Source: Desulfosporosinus hippei DSM 8344 (lineage in GTDB: Bacteria; Bacillota; Desulfitobacteriia; Desulfitobacteriales; Desulfitobacteriaceae). Taken from it: a DNA stretch of 64,000 nt. Under the pieces are notes generated by a model. That model ran no database searches and was not told the DNA's origin. It worked only from the letters and a program-made list of their open reading frames with translations. The first letter of the stretch is position 1, and each line of letters begins with the position of its first letter. The stretch covers positions 1-64,000 of the forward strand of contig NZ_FNCP01000026.1 in NCBI RefSeq assembly GCF_900100785.1. Reading direction: 5' to 3'. A program made the position numbers and the translations under genes. Shown in pieces: positions 16,892 through 24,610 of the stretch.

Positions 16892-17473
16892 ATGGCTAAA
16901 AAGAATTTGAAGCGTAAGATCAATGGCCGGCAAATTAGCCTAGTTATTGTGCTATGTATTTTAGCAGTTTATAGCATTTTTCAATTAGTAGATTTACAGA
17001 AGATTATCTATCCATACCCTCACCGGACAATCATTGAAAAATATGCTTCCCAATACGGAGTTGATCCCTTATTGGTTCTTGCTGTGATCCGAGAGGAAAG
17101 TAAGTTTCTTCCCCAATCAGAATCTCATAAGGGTGCACTAGGACTAATGCAGTTAATGCCCAGTACAGCTCAATCCATAGCCCAAAGTGTTGGAGATAAG
17201 GGTTATAGTAATGAGTATCTACTTGATCCGGAAAAGAATATTCAATACGGAACTTGGTATCTGGCTAGTCTGCAAAAGCTGTTTTCTAACAATCAAACTT
17301 TAGTCATTGCTGCTTATAATGGTGGAAGAGGGCATGTTCAAGAATGGATTGAATCCGGTCAAATTGACCCGGATAATATCCGGCAGCAGGATATTCCCTT
17401 TAAAGAAACCCGTGATTACGTGCAGCGTGTCTTGAAAAGTTATCAAAAATACATTAAACTTTATCGTACATAA
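16892..17473 (+). CDS. Lytic murein transglycosylase (SLT domain), membrane-anchored
   Basis: 193 aa. A basic N-terminus and one hydrophobic segment (about 15-32) form a signal anchor. The SLT domain begins at YASQYGVDPLLVLAVIREESKF, whose Glu-Glu-Ser carries the catalytic Glu, followed by GALGLMQLMPSTA and VIAAYNGGRGHVQEWI. It cleaves MurNAc-GlcNAc bonds in peptidoglycan, forming 1,6-anhydro ends. GAAGGAGATGG precedes the ATG. Downstream of ytaF-coaE on the same strand, as in related genomes. Confidence 0.93.
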   Translation: MAKKNLKRKINGRQISLVIVLCILAVYSIFQLVDLQKIIYPYPHRTIIEKYASQYGVDPLLVLAVIREESKFLPQSESHKGALGLMQLMPSTAQSIAQSVGDKGYSNEYLLDPEKNIQYGTWYLASLQKLFSNNQTLVIAAYNGGRGHVQEWIESGQIDPDNIRQQDIPFKETRDYVQRVLKSYQKYIKLYRT

Positions 17474-17539
17474 CTTGATTGTAACTCCGGTAAGCTATTA
17501 AGATAGGTATCCATTTACAGGTGAAAGGAATGTATCTTT

Positions 17540-17818
17540 TTGAAAGAGGTTGATCAAGAAGAAGTTCAAAAAATTCTAACTCGTCTAAAGACTGTACGGG
17601 GACATATCTCAGGTGTAGAGCGCATGATTGAGGAAGAGAAAAGTTGCGAAGATATCCTTTTGCAACTTGTTGCCATTCGCTCAGCGGTTCATAAGACATC
17701 TGTGATTATAGCTCAACGTTATGCCAGTTCCTGTCTATTAGATGCCATTGACTCCGGAGAGGATCGGCAAGAGGTTCTGAATAATGCTATCGAAACCCTT
17801 ATGAAACTTAACCAGTGA
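17540..17818 (+). CDS. CsoR/RcnR/CstR-family transcriptional repressor
   Basis: 92 aa, all helical. LTRLKTVRGHISGVERMIEEEKSCEDIL is the family signature. In Cu-binding CsoR the ligands are Cys36, His61 and Cys65; here Cys36 and Cys65 are present but position 61 is Tyr, and the nearby sequence is RYASSC. The two-Cys, no-His pattern is that of CstR-type sulfane-sulfur sensors, so persulfide sensing is more likely than Cu(I). TTG 17540 is used, with AAAGGA 10 nt upstream. It has its own terminator and a divergent target is not evident; autoregulation is plausible. Confidence 0.86.
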   Translation: MKEVDQEEVQKILTRLKTVRGHISGVERMIEEEKSCEDILLQLVAIRSAVHKTSVIIAQRYASSCLLDAIDSGEDRQEVLNNAIETLMKLNQ

Positions 17819-17832
17819 AACCTTCGGACTTT

Positions 17833-17866
17833 AGCCGTCACTCTTTCTTCAGGGGGGCGGCTTTTT
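17833..17866 (+). terminator. Terminator after the CsoR/CstR-like gene
   Basis: AGCCG (17833-17837) pairs with CGGCT (17858-17862), extended by G-T and C-G pairs, followed by TTTTT. Confidence 0.8.
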
Positions 17867-17982
17867 AGTTTTATTATTTACGACCTTACTCCTTGTAAGT
17901 AGGTGTTCCTTGTTCTGTTTCTGTGGGGGAAGAGATGAAAGTGAATTCTAAATAAATATTTTATTATAAAGCCGAAATTTAA

Positions 17983-18026
17983 TTGCTTTATTCAGGAAAT
18001 TTGATATACTTTAATTGAGCATATGC
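17983..18026 (+). promoter_or_regulatory. Promoter with a GCATATGC palindrome before the DUF134 gene
   Basis: TTGCTT (17983-17988), 16 nt, TATACT (18005-18010). GCATATGC (18019-18026) lies near the transcription start. A CATATG core also occurs at 18516-18521 upstream of the next gene; a DUF134 binding site is conceivable but unproven. Confidence 0.5.
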
Positions 18027-18044
18027 CCAAAAGGAGCTGATTTG

Positions 18045-18497
18045 ATGCCAAGGCGACGTTGTTGTGGCCTAATCGACGATGCACTAGTCTGCCAGACTTT
18101 CATTCCTCTGGGACAATCTTGTTTAGAAGAAATAAATATTAACTTAGAGGAATTAGAAGCCATTCGTCTTAAAGACAAGGTGGGTTTGGATCAAATCGAG
18201 TGTGCAGCGTCTATGGGGGTTTCCAGAGCTACGTTTCAGCGAATTTTAGGAGCGGCTAGGTCGAAAATCGCTTCTGCATTAGTTGAAGGGCGACCTATAA
18301 TTATTCGAGGTGGTCACTATTTGATGAAAAATCGTGTGTTTGAGTGTATTGGATGCGGAAATGTATGGGAAGCAGAACCTTGTGCAACTGGCGGGAAACA
18401 TGGCTATGAAATTGCTTGCCCTAAATGCGGGAGTATGAAAAAAGTAAAACGTGGGCACAGCAAAGGTGACTGTTGTGGGAATTCGTCTGAAGGTTAA
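18045..18497 (+). CDS. DUF134 family putative DNA-binding protein
   Basis: 150 aa. Begins MPRRRCCGLIDD, then LEELEAIRLKDKVGLDQIECAASMGVSRATFQRILGAARSKIA, a sigma-70-region-4-like helix-turn-helix that defines DUF134. A C-terminal zinc-ribbon-like segment has CIGCGNVWEAEPC and CPKCGS. AAGGAG fits ATG 18045; the frame is open from 18015. Genes of this family sit next to NifX-like and Mrp genes in many anaerobes, as here, which suggests it controls that iron-sulfur-related cluster. Confidence 0.88.
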   Translation: MPRRRCCGLIDDALVCQTFIPLGQSCLEEININLEELEAIRLKDKVGLDQIECAASMGVSRATFQRILGAARSKIASALVEGRPIIIRGGHYLMKNRVFECIGCGNVWEAEPCATGGKHGYEIACPKCGSMKKVKRGHSKGDCCGNSSEG

Positions 18498-18586
18498 CAA
18501 AACAGGTAACAGCAACATATGTATTTAGTTCTGTTTTTCCTCAGACTAACTAAAAAGATACATTATGATGATATGGAGGGAATTAT

Positions 18587-18964
18587 ATGTCTAAAAAAAT
18601 CGCAATTCCAACAAATGGTGATGAACTAGACCCACATTTTGGACGAGCTGCAGGATTTACTGTCTTTGAGATTGAGGGAAATGAAGCTCGTTTTGTTGAA
18701 TTACTAAGCTCTACGGGTCTTCAACATCAGCATGAAGGTCTCGCCAATATGTTTAAAAGCAAAGGGGTAGAAGTCCTTGTATGCGGTGGTATTGGCGGAG
18801 GTATGATTAATGGTCTGACGGCTATAGGCCTTGAAGTTGTTTCTGGAGCATCCGGGAAAGTGGCAGATGTTGCAAATCAATACGCATTAGGAAAGATCGT
18901 TAGTTCAGGTTCTGTTTGTGCACACGATCATGGAGATGATCACCACCACCATCATCATCACTAA
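18587..18964 (+). CDS. NifX/NifB-C-type (MTH1175-like) FeMo-cofactor-domain protein with a His tail
   Basis: 125 aa. KIAIPTNGDELDPHFGRAAGFTVFEIEG, then GLANMFKSKGVEVLVCGGIGGG, then ALGKIVSSGSVC mark the dinitrogenase Fe-Mo cofactor-binding fold (MTH1175 type). The C-terminus is DHGDDH followed by a run of seven His in all, a natural metal-binding tail. No nitrogenase genes are nearby, so a role in Fe-S or metal handling with the adjacent Mrp ATPase is more likely. GGAGGG precedes the ATG. Confidence 0.88.
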   Translation: MSKKIAIPTNGDELDPHFGRAAGFTVFEIEGNEARFVELLSSTGLQHQHEGLANMFKSKGVEVLVCGGIGGGMINGLTAIGLEVVSGASGKVADVANQYALGKIVSSGSVCAHDHGDDHHHHHHH

Positions 18965-19012
18965 GCAATTTTATGGAGAGACTAGGATAAAGGGCTCGAT
19001 AAAAGGATAACC

Positions 19013-19042
19013 TTGACAAATGAAGATTTTGGGGAGTAAGAT
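19013..19042 (+). promoter_or_regulatory. Candidate promoter for the Mrp gene
   Basis: TTGACA (19013-19018), 18 nt, TAAGAT (19037-19042). The -35 is perfect; the -10 is weak. Confidence 0.4.
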
Positions 19043-19098
19043 AATTTTTGGTTACATTTATCTAAGAGCAATAATTTACTAATATTGGAGGTAGTAAA

Positions 19099-19953
19099 GT
19101 GAGCGAATCATGTAATAGCTGTGCTGCAGCTGGTTCATGCAACACAGAAACTTGTTCCAGTGCGCCCCAATTAACTAAGGCTCAGAAAGCCAGCAACGTT
19201 AAGAAAGTAATTGCGGTTATGAGCGGTAAGGGTGGAGTTGGAAAATCTTCTGTAACCAGTATGTTAGCAGTAAGCCTAATGCGACAAGGATTTAAAGTCG
19301 GAATTCTTGACTCGGACATAACTGGACCAAGTATTCCAAAGATTTTTGGAATTAAGGAACGGGCGGGTGCAAGCCAAGGTGGGATTATTGCACCAACCAG
19401 TCGTGGCGGGATTAAAGTCATGTCTCTCAATCTTATGATTGAAAACGAAGATGATCCGGTAATTTTGAGAGGGCCACTGATCACTCAAGTAGTTAATCAG
19501 TTTTGGAAGGATGTTATTTGGGGAGAATTAGACTATCTTTTGATCGATATGCCTCCTGGCACAGGCGATGTGGCAATCACATTATTCCAATCTCTTCCGA
19601 TTAATGGGGTTGTGATGGTAACAAGTCCTCAAGCTTTAGCTAATATGGTAGTACGAAAAGCTATCAAGATGGTTAGAAATTATGAACCACCCATTTATGG
19701 GCTGGTTGAAAATATGGCTTATGTGCAATGTCCGGATTGCAGCAAAAAGATAGAGGTTTTTGGAAAACCTCAAGGTGAGGAAGAAGCAAAGCGTACTGCT
19801 ATTCCTTTCTTGGGCTCCTTGCCACTGGATCCAGCTCTTGCAACATTATCTGATGATGGTAAAATTGAAGACTATCAGTCTGCTGACTTTGATCAGATTG
19901 CTCGCAGCTTAGCTGAACAGATTAAATTATCAAGTGATAAGAATCTAGCCTAA
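19099..19953 (+). CDS. Mrp/NBP35-family P-loop ATPase, iron-sulfur carrier
   Basis: 284 aa. The N-terminus is Cys-rich (CNSCAAAGSCNTETC), as in members that hold an extra Fe-S cluster. The deviant Walker A is SGKGGVGKSS, followed by GILDSDITGPSIPKIFG, LLIDMPPGTGD, and the C-terminal metal site VQCPDCSKKIEVFG with CxxC. It probably assembles or transfers Fe-S clusters as a homodimer in the cytoplasm. GTG 19099 follows GGAGG. It follows the NifX-like gene, and a strong terminator lies after it. Confidence 0.92.
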   Translation: MSESCNSCAAAGSCNTETCSSAPQLTKAQKASNVKKVIAVMSGKGGVGKSSVTSMLAVSLMRQGFKVGILDSDITGPSIPKIFGIKERAGASQGGIIAPTSRGGIKVMSLNLMIENEDDPVILRGPLITQVVNQFWKDVIWGELDYLLIDMPPGTGDVAITLFQSLPINGVVMVTSPQALANMVVRKAIKMVRNYEPPIYGLVENMAYVQCPDCSKKIEVFGKPQGEEEAKRTAIPFLGSLPLDPALATLSDDGKIEDYQSADFDQIARSLAEQIKLSSDKNLA

Positions 19954-19966
19954 TTGAACAGTGAAC

Positions 19967-20006
19967 AAGGGATTGTAGCAACTATCTAGTTGTTACAATC
20001 CCTTTT
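19967..20006. terminator. Strong bidirectional terminator after the Mrp gene
   Basis: AAGGGATTGTA (from 19967) pairs with TACAATCCCTT (to about 20004), with further pairing GCAAC/GTTG inside, and T-rich ends on both strands. It also serves the leftward gene at 20072. Confidence 0.88.
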
Positions 20007-20071
20007 GTTGGAATATGATAATTTTAAATTAAGCGGGCTTTAGGAAAGTTTCTGGACCCACTTGTGTTTTT

Positions 20072-20296
20072 TTAGGGTACATTCGATATTCGCAGAACTA
20101 GTTCAGACTTAACTTTTTCGATAGAACTTTTAAGAGATTGAATTTCAGCTTCATATTTCTTCACTGTACGTCCCGGGAGATGTAATCCGGTTTGCTTTAG
20201 GACAAAACTTCGTTCTTCCTCTAATTCTTCTAGCTCATCTAAAAATAGTTGTAACTTTGTGTTCAAATCTTCGTAACTTAATTCTGAAATGTTCAT
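20072..20296 (-). CDS. Small coiled-coil protein of unknown function
   Basis: 74 aa, almost wholly helical and highly charged: LNTKLQLFLDELEELEEERSFVL, a break at GLHLPGRTVKKYE, then a second helix IQSLKSSIEKVKSELVLRI. This predicts a helical hairpin. The run GLHLPGRT may be the conserved turn. GGGGGGAG upstream of ATG 20296 supports translation. No function is assigned; it may be a structural or adaptor protein. Confidence 0.65.
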   Translation of the reverse strand: MNISELSYEDLNTKLQLFLDELEELEEERSFVLKQTGLHLPGRTVKKYEAEIQSLKSSIEKVKSELVLRISNVP

Positions 20297-20500
20297 AGAA
20301 ACAAATCTCCCCCCTTGCCTTAGTTATCTGATTATATTACAATTTAATAATTATTTATGTCGGATTTGCGACTGAACGGTCAGAACTTTTTCCTAGGGTT
20401 GACAAATGGGAATGAGGCGAATATATTAGAACTATGTACCGCACCGGGGTATATGGGGGTTGTCGATAACCTTGACTAAACAGGAGAGGGGTCAGAGGCC

Positions 20501-20728
20501 ATGGCTGCATTTATTTTGGAAAGGCTTTGCCTGGGATGCAAACGTTGTGTTAATGCCTGTCCTGTTGAAGCGATCACAATGTTTTCGCACCTTGCGGTTG
20601 TAGATCCAAGGGTTTGCATTGAATGTGAAGCTTGTATGGAATCTTGTATGCATGGTGCAATTACTTTTAGAGCGTCAGAGGAGTTGAAGAACAATGAATG
20701 CGAAGAAAGAGCTGCAAGCAAAACTTGA
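20501..20728 (+). CDS. Two-[4Fe-4S] ferredoxin-type protein
   Basis: 75 aa. CLGCKRCVNACP (Cys10, 13, 16, 20) and CIECEACMESCMHG give the two classical CxxCxxCxxxC clusters, each completed by the fourth Cys of the other motif. It probably carries electrons in the cytoplasm. The C-terminal 20 residues are acidic and dispensable-looking. Ribosome site is AGGAGAGGGG, somewhat distant. The last 35 nt overlap the next gene, implying translational coupling. Confidence 0.88.
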   Translation: MAAFILERLCLGCKRCVNACPVEAITMFSHLAVVDPRVCIECEACMESCMHGAITFRASEELKNNECEERAASKT

Positions 20729-20879
20729 CCAGGTGGAGGAAAAACTGGCAGATTTAAAAGCACGCTGGCCTTATCATTCTGTGCAGCCAAATCTGGTAGC
20801 AGAGCGAGAGGATTTAGAAGAGGAACGAGAGCAGTTGCTACGTAAGCTTAAAAACATGCCAAACGAGATCCATGAATAG
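20694..20879 (+). CDS. Small coiled-coil protein overlapping the ferredoxin gene
   Basis: 61 aa: KELQAKLDQVEEKLADLKARWP, then EREDLEEEREQLLRKLKN. The start lies within the ferredoxin gene in another frame, with GGAGTTGAAG as ribosome site. The overlap and a terminator directly after suggest it belongs to the same transcript and acts with the ferredoxin. No function assigned. Confidence 0.65.
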   Translation: MNAKKELQAKLDQVEEKLADLKARWPYHSVQPNLVAEREDLEEEREQLLRKLKNMPNEIHE

Positions 20880-20903
20880 CCCTATATCAGTTAAGTCTAT
20901 TTG

Positions 20904-20925
20904 GCCTTCAGCAATGGAGGCTTTT
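20904..20925 (+). terminator. Terminator after the ferredoxin pair
   Basis: GCCTTC (20904-20909) pairs with GGAGGC (20916-20921), six-base loop, TTTT follows. Confidence 0.75.
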
Positions 20926-21006
20926 CTTATACTAAGATTTAGGGATTAACTGGAATGGCATAAAGGAAATGTAATTGTTTTGTTGAATTAGAATTAAATA
21001 GTATTA

Positions 21007-21178
21007 ATGTGGAAAATAGCCCCAACAAGGGCGGATGTACTCGTTCATTTGATCCTCACTATCTACATACTTATTGAAATTTGGTGAGAAGAAACTAATA
21101 AGGGAATTTGGTTCTGCGTATATCGAGTATCAAAGGGACGTACCGGCGTTGGTTCCATTCTTAAAGAAATGGAAATAG
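21007..21178 (+). pseudogene. 3' remnant of an isoprenylcysteine/phospholipid methyltransferase-like gene
   Basis: One frame from 21007 reads KIAPTRADVLVHLILTIYIL and stops at TGA 21085. The next frame continues KKLIREFGSAYIEYQRDVPA followed by LVPFLKKWK to TAG 21176. The joined text matches the C-terminus of ICMT-type membrane methyltransferases, in which E-x-x-L-x-x-x-F-G-x-x-Y-x-x-Y-x-x-x-V-P is conserved. The 5' part is missing and a frameshift lies near 21080, so this is a decayed gene. The rest of the 322-nt gap holds only the ferredoxin terminator. Confidence 0.7.
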
Positions 21179-21200
21179 AGATATTAATTGGAGGTAAAAG

Positions 21201-21728
21201 ATGATAGTTCTAGATGGACTGATTATATTTATCTCAGGGTACCTATCGAAAACCCCTCTAAAACTTTTAACCCATATATTGATCCTTTCTCTACTACCCT
21301 TGGCAAGTATGGTGATAATGATTAACCAGATACAAACTGTCAATCTTGATTTTTACCATTACATAGCTCTGATCATCTTAACAGCGGCAGCGTTTTTAAG
21401 CGTATGGGTTTTTCCGGCGTTAAATGGGGATTACAAAAAAGTAGACTTTTCCGTGAACTTTGTGACTGGAATAGTAGTGCTAATTTCAATGTTTCTCTTT
21501 GCTTTGGTTGAAGTGCTGCCACAGGATATACTTGAGTCTTGCTTAAGTTCCTTAATCTCAAAAAGAAATACTTATGATATATGGAGCAGACCTCCTTACC
21601 AATTGGCCCACTTTGTTATCATGGCAGGATCCTTTCCGTATGCTGCATCGTTTATTATTAGTAAAATGATATTGAGTTTAAGAGCTGTAAAAGGTGATGA
21701 TAACCCGAAATTACTCAGGTCATTATGA
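21201..21728 (+). CDS. Membrane protein of unknown function
   Basis: 175 aa with four probable membrane helices (about 4-22, 25-44, 52-70, 85-105) and a polar C-terminus. It has an NGDYKKVDF motif after the third helix; the next small membrane protein at 22782 has NGDYTEIDW in a similar place. I recognise no family. GGAGG precedes ATG 21201. It sits 38 nt upstream of the PhzF-like gene on the same strand. Confidence 0.65.
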   Translation: MIVLDGLIIFISGYLSKTPLKLLTHILILSLLPLASMVIMINQIQTVNLDFYHYIALIILTAAAFLSVWVFPALNGDYKKVDFSVNFVTGIVVLISMFLFALVEVLPQDILESCLSSLISKRNTYDIWSRPPYQLAHFVIMAGSFPYAASFIISKMILSLRAVKGDDNPKLLRSL

Positions 21729-21766
21729 GGAAATTGTTTAAATAATAACTGGAAAGTGGAGATAAC

Positions 21767-22669
21767 ATGAGAACGCTAAAGATTTATCAAGTGGATTCCT
21801 TTACTAAAGAAAAATTTAAAGGCAATCCTGCAGGAGTAGTTTTGAATGCCGATGAGCTAACAGATCAAGAAATGTTGCATATTGCTCGAGAATTAAATAA
21901 TTCAGAAACGGCATTTATCTTAAAACCCGATGGGATGGATCATGAGGTAAGGTTAAGATATTTCACTCCGAAAACTGAGGTGCCGGTGTGCGGACATGCC
22001 ACTGTTGCAGCGCACTATGTTCGGGCAATAGTACATAACCTAAGCTCTTCAACCGTGATCCAGAAGATTGGAATTGGGGTTTTGCCAGTTGAAATCTTTA
22101 AAGAGAGTAATGACTATTCCATAATGATGACTCAAGGCAAAGTTGAGTTCTATCCACAACTTGCCGTAAAGAATCAAGAGGATATTGTTAATGCCCTAGG
22201 ATTAAGAGAAGATGAACTAGATCAACGATGTCCAATACAAATCGTCTCGACAGGACATTCCAAGGTTATGATTGGAATTAAAAGCAGACAAAGATTGAAC
22301 CAGTTGTCTCCAAATTTGTTAGCATTAGCTCAAATTAGTAAAATGATTAATTGCAACGGCTTTTTTGTTTTCACTTTAGATACAGAAAGCAAAGATATTT
22401 TGACTCATGGAAGAATGTTTGCCCCAGCTATTGGGGTTAACGAAGATCCGGTGACAGGAAACGCAAACGGTCCTCTTGGAGCATATTTAGTTAAACATGG
22501 CTTGGTTAACCATAATAACTCAAGCTTTTCTTTCACGAGTGAGCAAGGGTACGCAATAGGACGAAGCGGTCTGGTAAACGTGACGGTTCGTTTACAGAGG
22601 GGGGAGCCGGAACAAGTCAAAATTGGCGGGAAAGCGGTTATTGTCTTTAAAACAGAAATTCAAATTTAA
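21767..22669 (+). CDS. PhzF-family isomerase/epimerase-like protein
   Basis: 300 aa. IYQVDSFTKEKFKGNPAGVV at the start, NNSETAFIL with the conserved catalytic Glu, PVCGHATVAAHYV, and NEDPVTGNANGPLGAYLVKHG in the C-terminal half are the hallmarks of the PhzF/DAP-epimerase fold. Phenazine-forming PhzF isomerises a dihydroanthranilate; most Firmicute members have unknown substrates and no phenazine genes occur here. The start is supported by GTGGAGA. Confidence 0.92.
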   Translation: MRTLKIYQVDSFTKEKFKGNPAGVVLNADELTDQEMLHIARELNNSETAFILKPDGMDHEVRLRYFTPKTEVPVCGHATVAAHYVRAIVHNLSSSTVIQKIGIGVLPVEIFKESNDYSIMMTQGKVEFYPQLAVKNQEDIVNALGLREDELDQRCPIQIVSTGHSKVMIGIKSRQRLNQLSPNLLALAQISKMINCNGFFVFTLDTESKDILTHGRMFAPAIGVNEDPVTGNANGPLGAYLVKHGLVNHNNSSFSFTSEQGYAIGRSGLVNVTVRLQRGEPEQVKIGGKAVIVFKTEIQI

Positions 22670-22781
22670 ATAAACACTATCAAGTTATTGGGACGAATCC
22701 CATTCAGTTGACTAATGCCTTTAAGATCAATGTGAATTAATATAGAGCACATCATAGTTTGTTGAAAGTGAGGGAGAATAA

Positions 22782-23162
22782 ATGTCTGTAGGGAAAGGGC
22801 GGATTTTATCAATCATCTTTGGTACCGTAATTTATTTAGCTTTCTTTTGTCATGGAATATTAAATTATCCTATGTCATGGGTAGTAAAAGTCTTTTTTAA
22901 AGCACCTGTACTTGGATTGGCTATTGCAGTCATAATTTGTCTGATTTTTCCTGACCAGAAAACGAAGAGCTTCCCAAACGATCAGGCAATCTCAGGAATT
23001 CTGTTTTGGGCGAATATACTCTTACCAATTCTTATCGGTTTGATTGCATTGTGGTATGTCGTTAATGGCGACTATACTGAAATTGATTGGTTGATATTTG
23101 CATTAAGCTTTTATATAGGCTTAAATGGATGGGAACTAGTTAGAGGAAAAAGTGAATTGTAG
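22782..23162 (+). CDS. Small membrane protein of unknown function
   Basis: 126 aa with about four membrane helices. Motif VNGDYTEIDWLIF follows the third helix and echoes the NGDYKKVDF of the membrane protein at 21201-21728, so the two may be distant relatives flanking phzF. GAGGGAG precedes ATG 22782. No family recognised. Confidence 0.65.
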   Translation: MSVGKGRILSIIFGTVIYLAFFCHGILNYPMSWVVKVFFKAPVLGLAIAVIICLIFPDQKTKSFPNDQAISGILFWANILLPILIGLIALWYVVNGDYTEIDWLIFALSFYIGLNGWELVRGKSEL

Positions 23163-23223
23163 TGATATTTCATCTTAAGATTTGCTTGCACTATTACTGT
23201 AGGGAAGCATCTTTGTCCAAACC

Positions 23224-23258
23224 GAGAGGGCAAATGGTGCATCGATGCACCATTTGAT
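23224..23258. repeat. 35-bp palindromic intergenic repeat, copy 2
   Basis: GAGAGGG plus CAAATGGTGCA-TCGA-TGCACCATTTG, identical to 6806-6840 except one base in the loop, which makes this copy a perfect 26-bp palindrome. The 267-nt gap between flanking genes holds no other feature. Confidence 0.75.
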
Positions 23259-23429
23259 TTACTCTAAGTGCACGGTTTTGGCGTCAAAGGATGCCTTTCC
23301 ATGCACATCTTTATTAAGATACTACCCGAAAACCCTTGTAAAGTTTAGCTTTGCGATAAATTAGCAAGCCCTAATTAATGACTTAACAATTAGTTCTTCG
23401 TCCAATTTAGTTCTTAGTTCCTTAAACTA

Positions 23430-23996
23430 TTACTTACAATGCTTCCCTTTCTCTTCCCACCAGCCAAAGGCCACTATGGCCGAAAATGTCATTGGCACCG
23501 ATCCCGGGGAGGTTAGAAAAAGCACTAAATTACCTCCGGAGGGGAAGATTAACTTTCCGTCCTCTTCACTGACCAGGGTTGCGCCAGGAGAAACTATTCG
23601 ATCAAAGACATTAATACCGCCAACCGGAACTCCAGTGACATTTTGGTTAAACTGCACATCCACTTTTGGTACCGGATGTGGGATTAACGCGGTGTTAGCA
23701 GGACTGACCTTAGTTGATGGGGCTCCTATTCCGGGTGGATCTGTATTAAACCATAGTTGTACTAAGAATGGTTTGTCCGAAAAATTGGAAATGGTATAGA
23801 CATTAGCAAACAAATTTACTCCAGAGTTGTTTGGGTTTACTAAAGCGCCCCAAGCATTTGTTGTATTGCTAAAGGTTAAGGATTCTGTTTGTCCGATAAA
23901 ATATTTACCCTGGAGAGATTTTGATAGTGTATTTGGGATGCTCACCATTTCAAGCGGCCTTTTAGGAAGGAAAATTGATTCTATAAAATCTGGCAT
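23430..23996 (-). CDS. DUF6143-like protein
   Basis: 188 aa. SLQGKYFIGQTESLTF, then NAWGALVNPNNSGVNLFANV, GGINVFDRIVSPGATLVSEEDGKLIFPSGG, and IVAFGWWEEK are conserved in a family of clostridial proteins often annotated DUF6143. It is beta-rich with no signal peptide. Function is not known; relatives are found in spore formers, which allows but does not show a spore-surface role. ATG 23996 is preferred over GTG codons just upstream (AGGGG lies 8-12 nt away). It is convergent with the small membrane gene. Confidence 0.7.
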   Translation of the reverse strand: MPDFIESIFLPKRPLEMVSIPNTLSKSLQGKYFIGQTESLTFSNTTNAWGALVNPNNSGVNLFANVYTISNFSDKPFLVQLWFNTDPPGIGAPSTKVSPANTALIPHPVPKVDVQFNQNVTGVPVGGINVFDRIVSPGATLVSEEDGKLIFPSGGNLVLFLTSPGSVPMTFSAIVAFGWWEEKGKHCK

Positions 23997-24138
23997 CACA
24001 CACACCCCTTTTAAATTGTACTACTTCTTTATTATATTGGGCTCGGACGAGAATGGTTATATTGGAAACAATTCAGAAGAAGTTAAATTAACCAATAAGT
24101 ACTTAATATAAACAAATTAACCATAGAGGTGAAGTTTA

Positions 24139-24594
24139 ATGGCTTTAAGACAAATTGTACTTTATGATAATGAAATTTTAAGAAAGAAAAGTAAAGAAGT
24201 TCAGATAGTAGATGAGAAAATTAGACAAATATTAGATGATATGGCGGAAACAATGTATAATGCCGGGAATGGAGCAGGCCTAGCTGCTCCGCAAGTAGGA
24301 CTATTAAAAAAATTGGTTGTAATAGATATGGGACAAGGTCTCATTAAGTTGGTCAATCCAAGAATAATTAAGCAAGAAGGCGAACAAAAGGTGATTGAGG
24401 GGTGCTTAAGCATTCCTAATATTTATGGAAAGTTAATAAGGCCCGCAAAAGTAACGGTTCAGGCGTTGAATGAAAATGGCGAGGAAATAACCTTAACTGG
24501 TACAGGAGATTTAGCAAAATGCTTTTGTCATGAAATAGATCATTTAGAAGGAGTCCTTTTTACGGATTTAGTTACCGAGTATGTAAATAGATAG
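24139..24594 (+). CDS. def: Peptide deformylase
   Basis: 151 aa. Removes formyl from the N-terminal Met of new proteins. All three motifs are present: GAGLAAPQVG, EGCLSIP (metal Cys) and HEIDHLEG (two metal His and catalytic Glu). It lacks the long C-terminal extension of some Gram-positive enzymes. GAGGTG precedes the ATG. It is not beside fmt, so it may be a second copy; 17 nt before an MGMT-like gene on the same strand. Confidence 0.95.
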   Translation: MALRQIVLYDNEILRKKSKEVQIVDEKIRQILDDMAETMYNAGNGAGLAAPQVGLLKKLVVIDMGQGLIKLVNPRIIKQEGEQKVIEGCLSIPNIYGKLIRPAKVTVQALNENGEEITLTGTGDLAKCFCHEIDHLEGVLFTDLVTEYVNR

Positions 24595-24610
24595 CTGTGG
24601 AGGGGTGGAT

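Noticed and set aside
18925-18961. Run of His codons as a cloning tag artefact
   Set aside because: The tail is acidic-His mixed (DHGDDH then His) with natural codon mixture and is common in this metal-handling family.
21085-21087. In-frame TGA in the methyltransferase remnant as selenocysteine
   Set aside because: The homologous text continues in a different frame after the TGA, so it is a frameshift relic.
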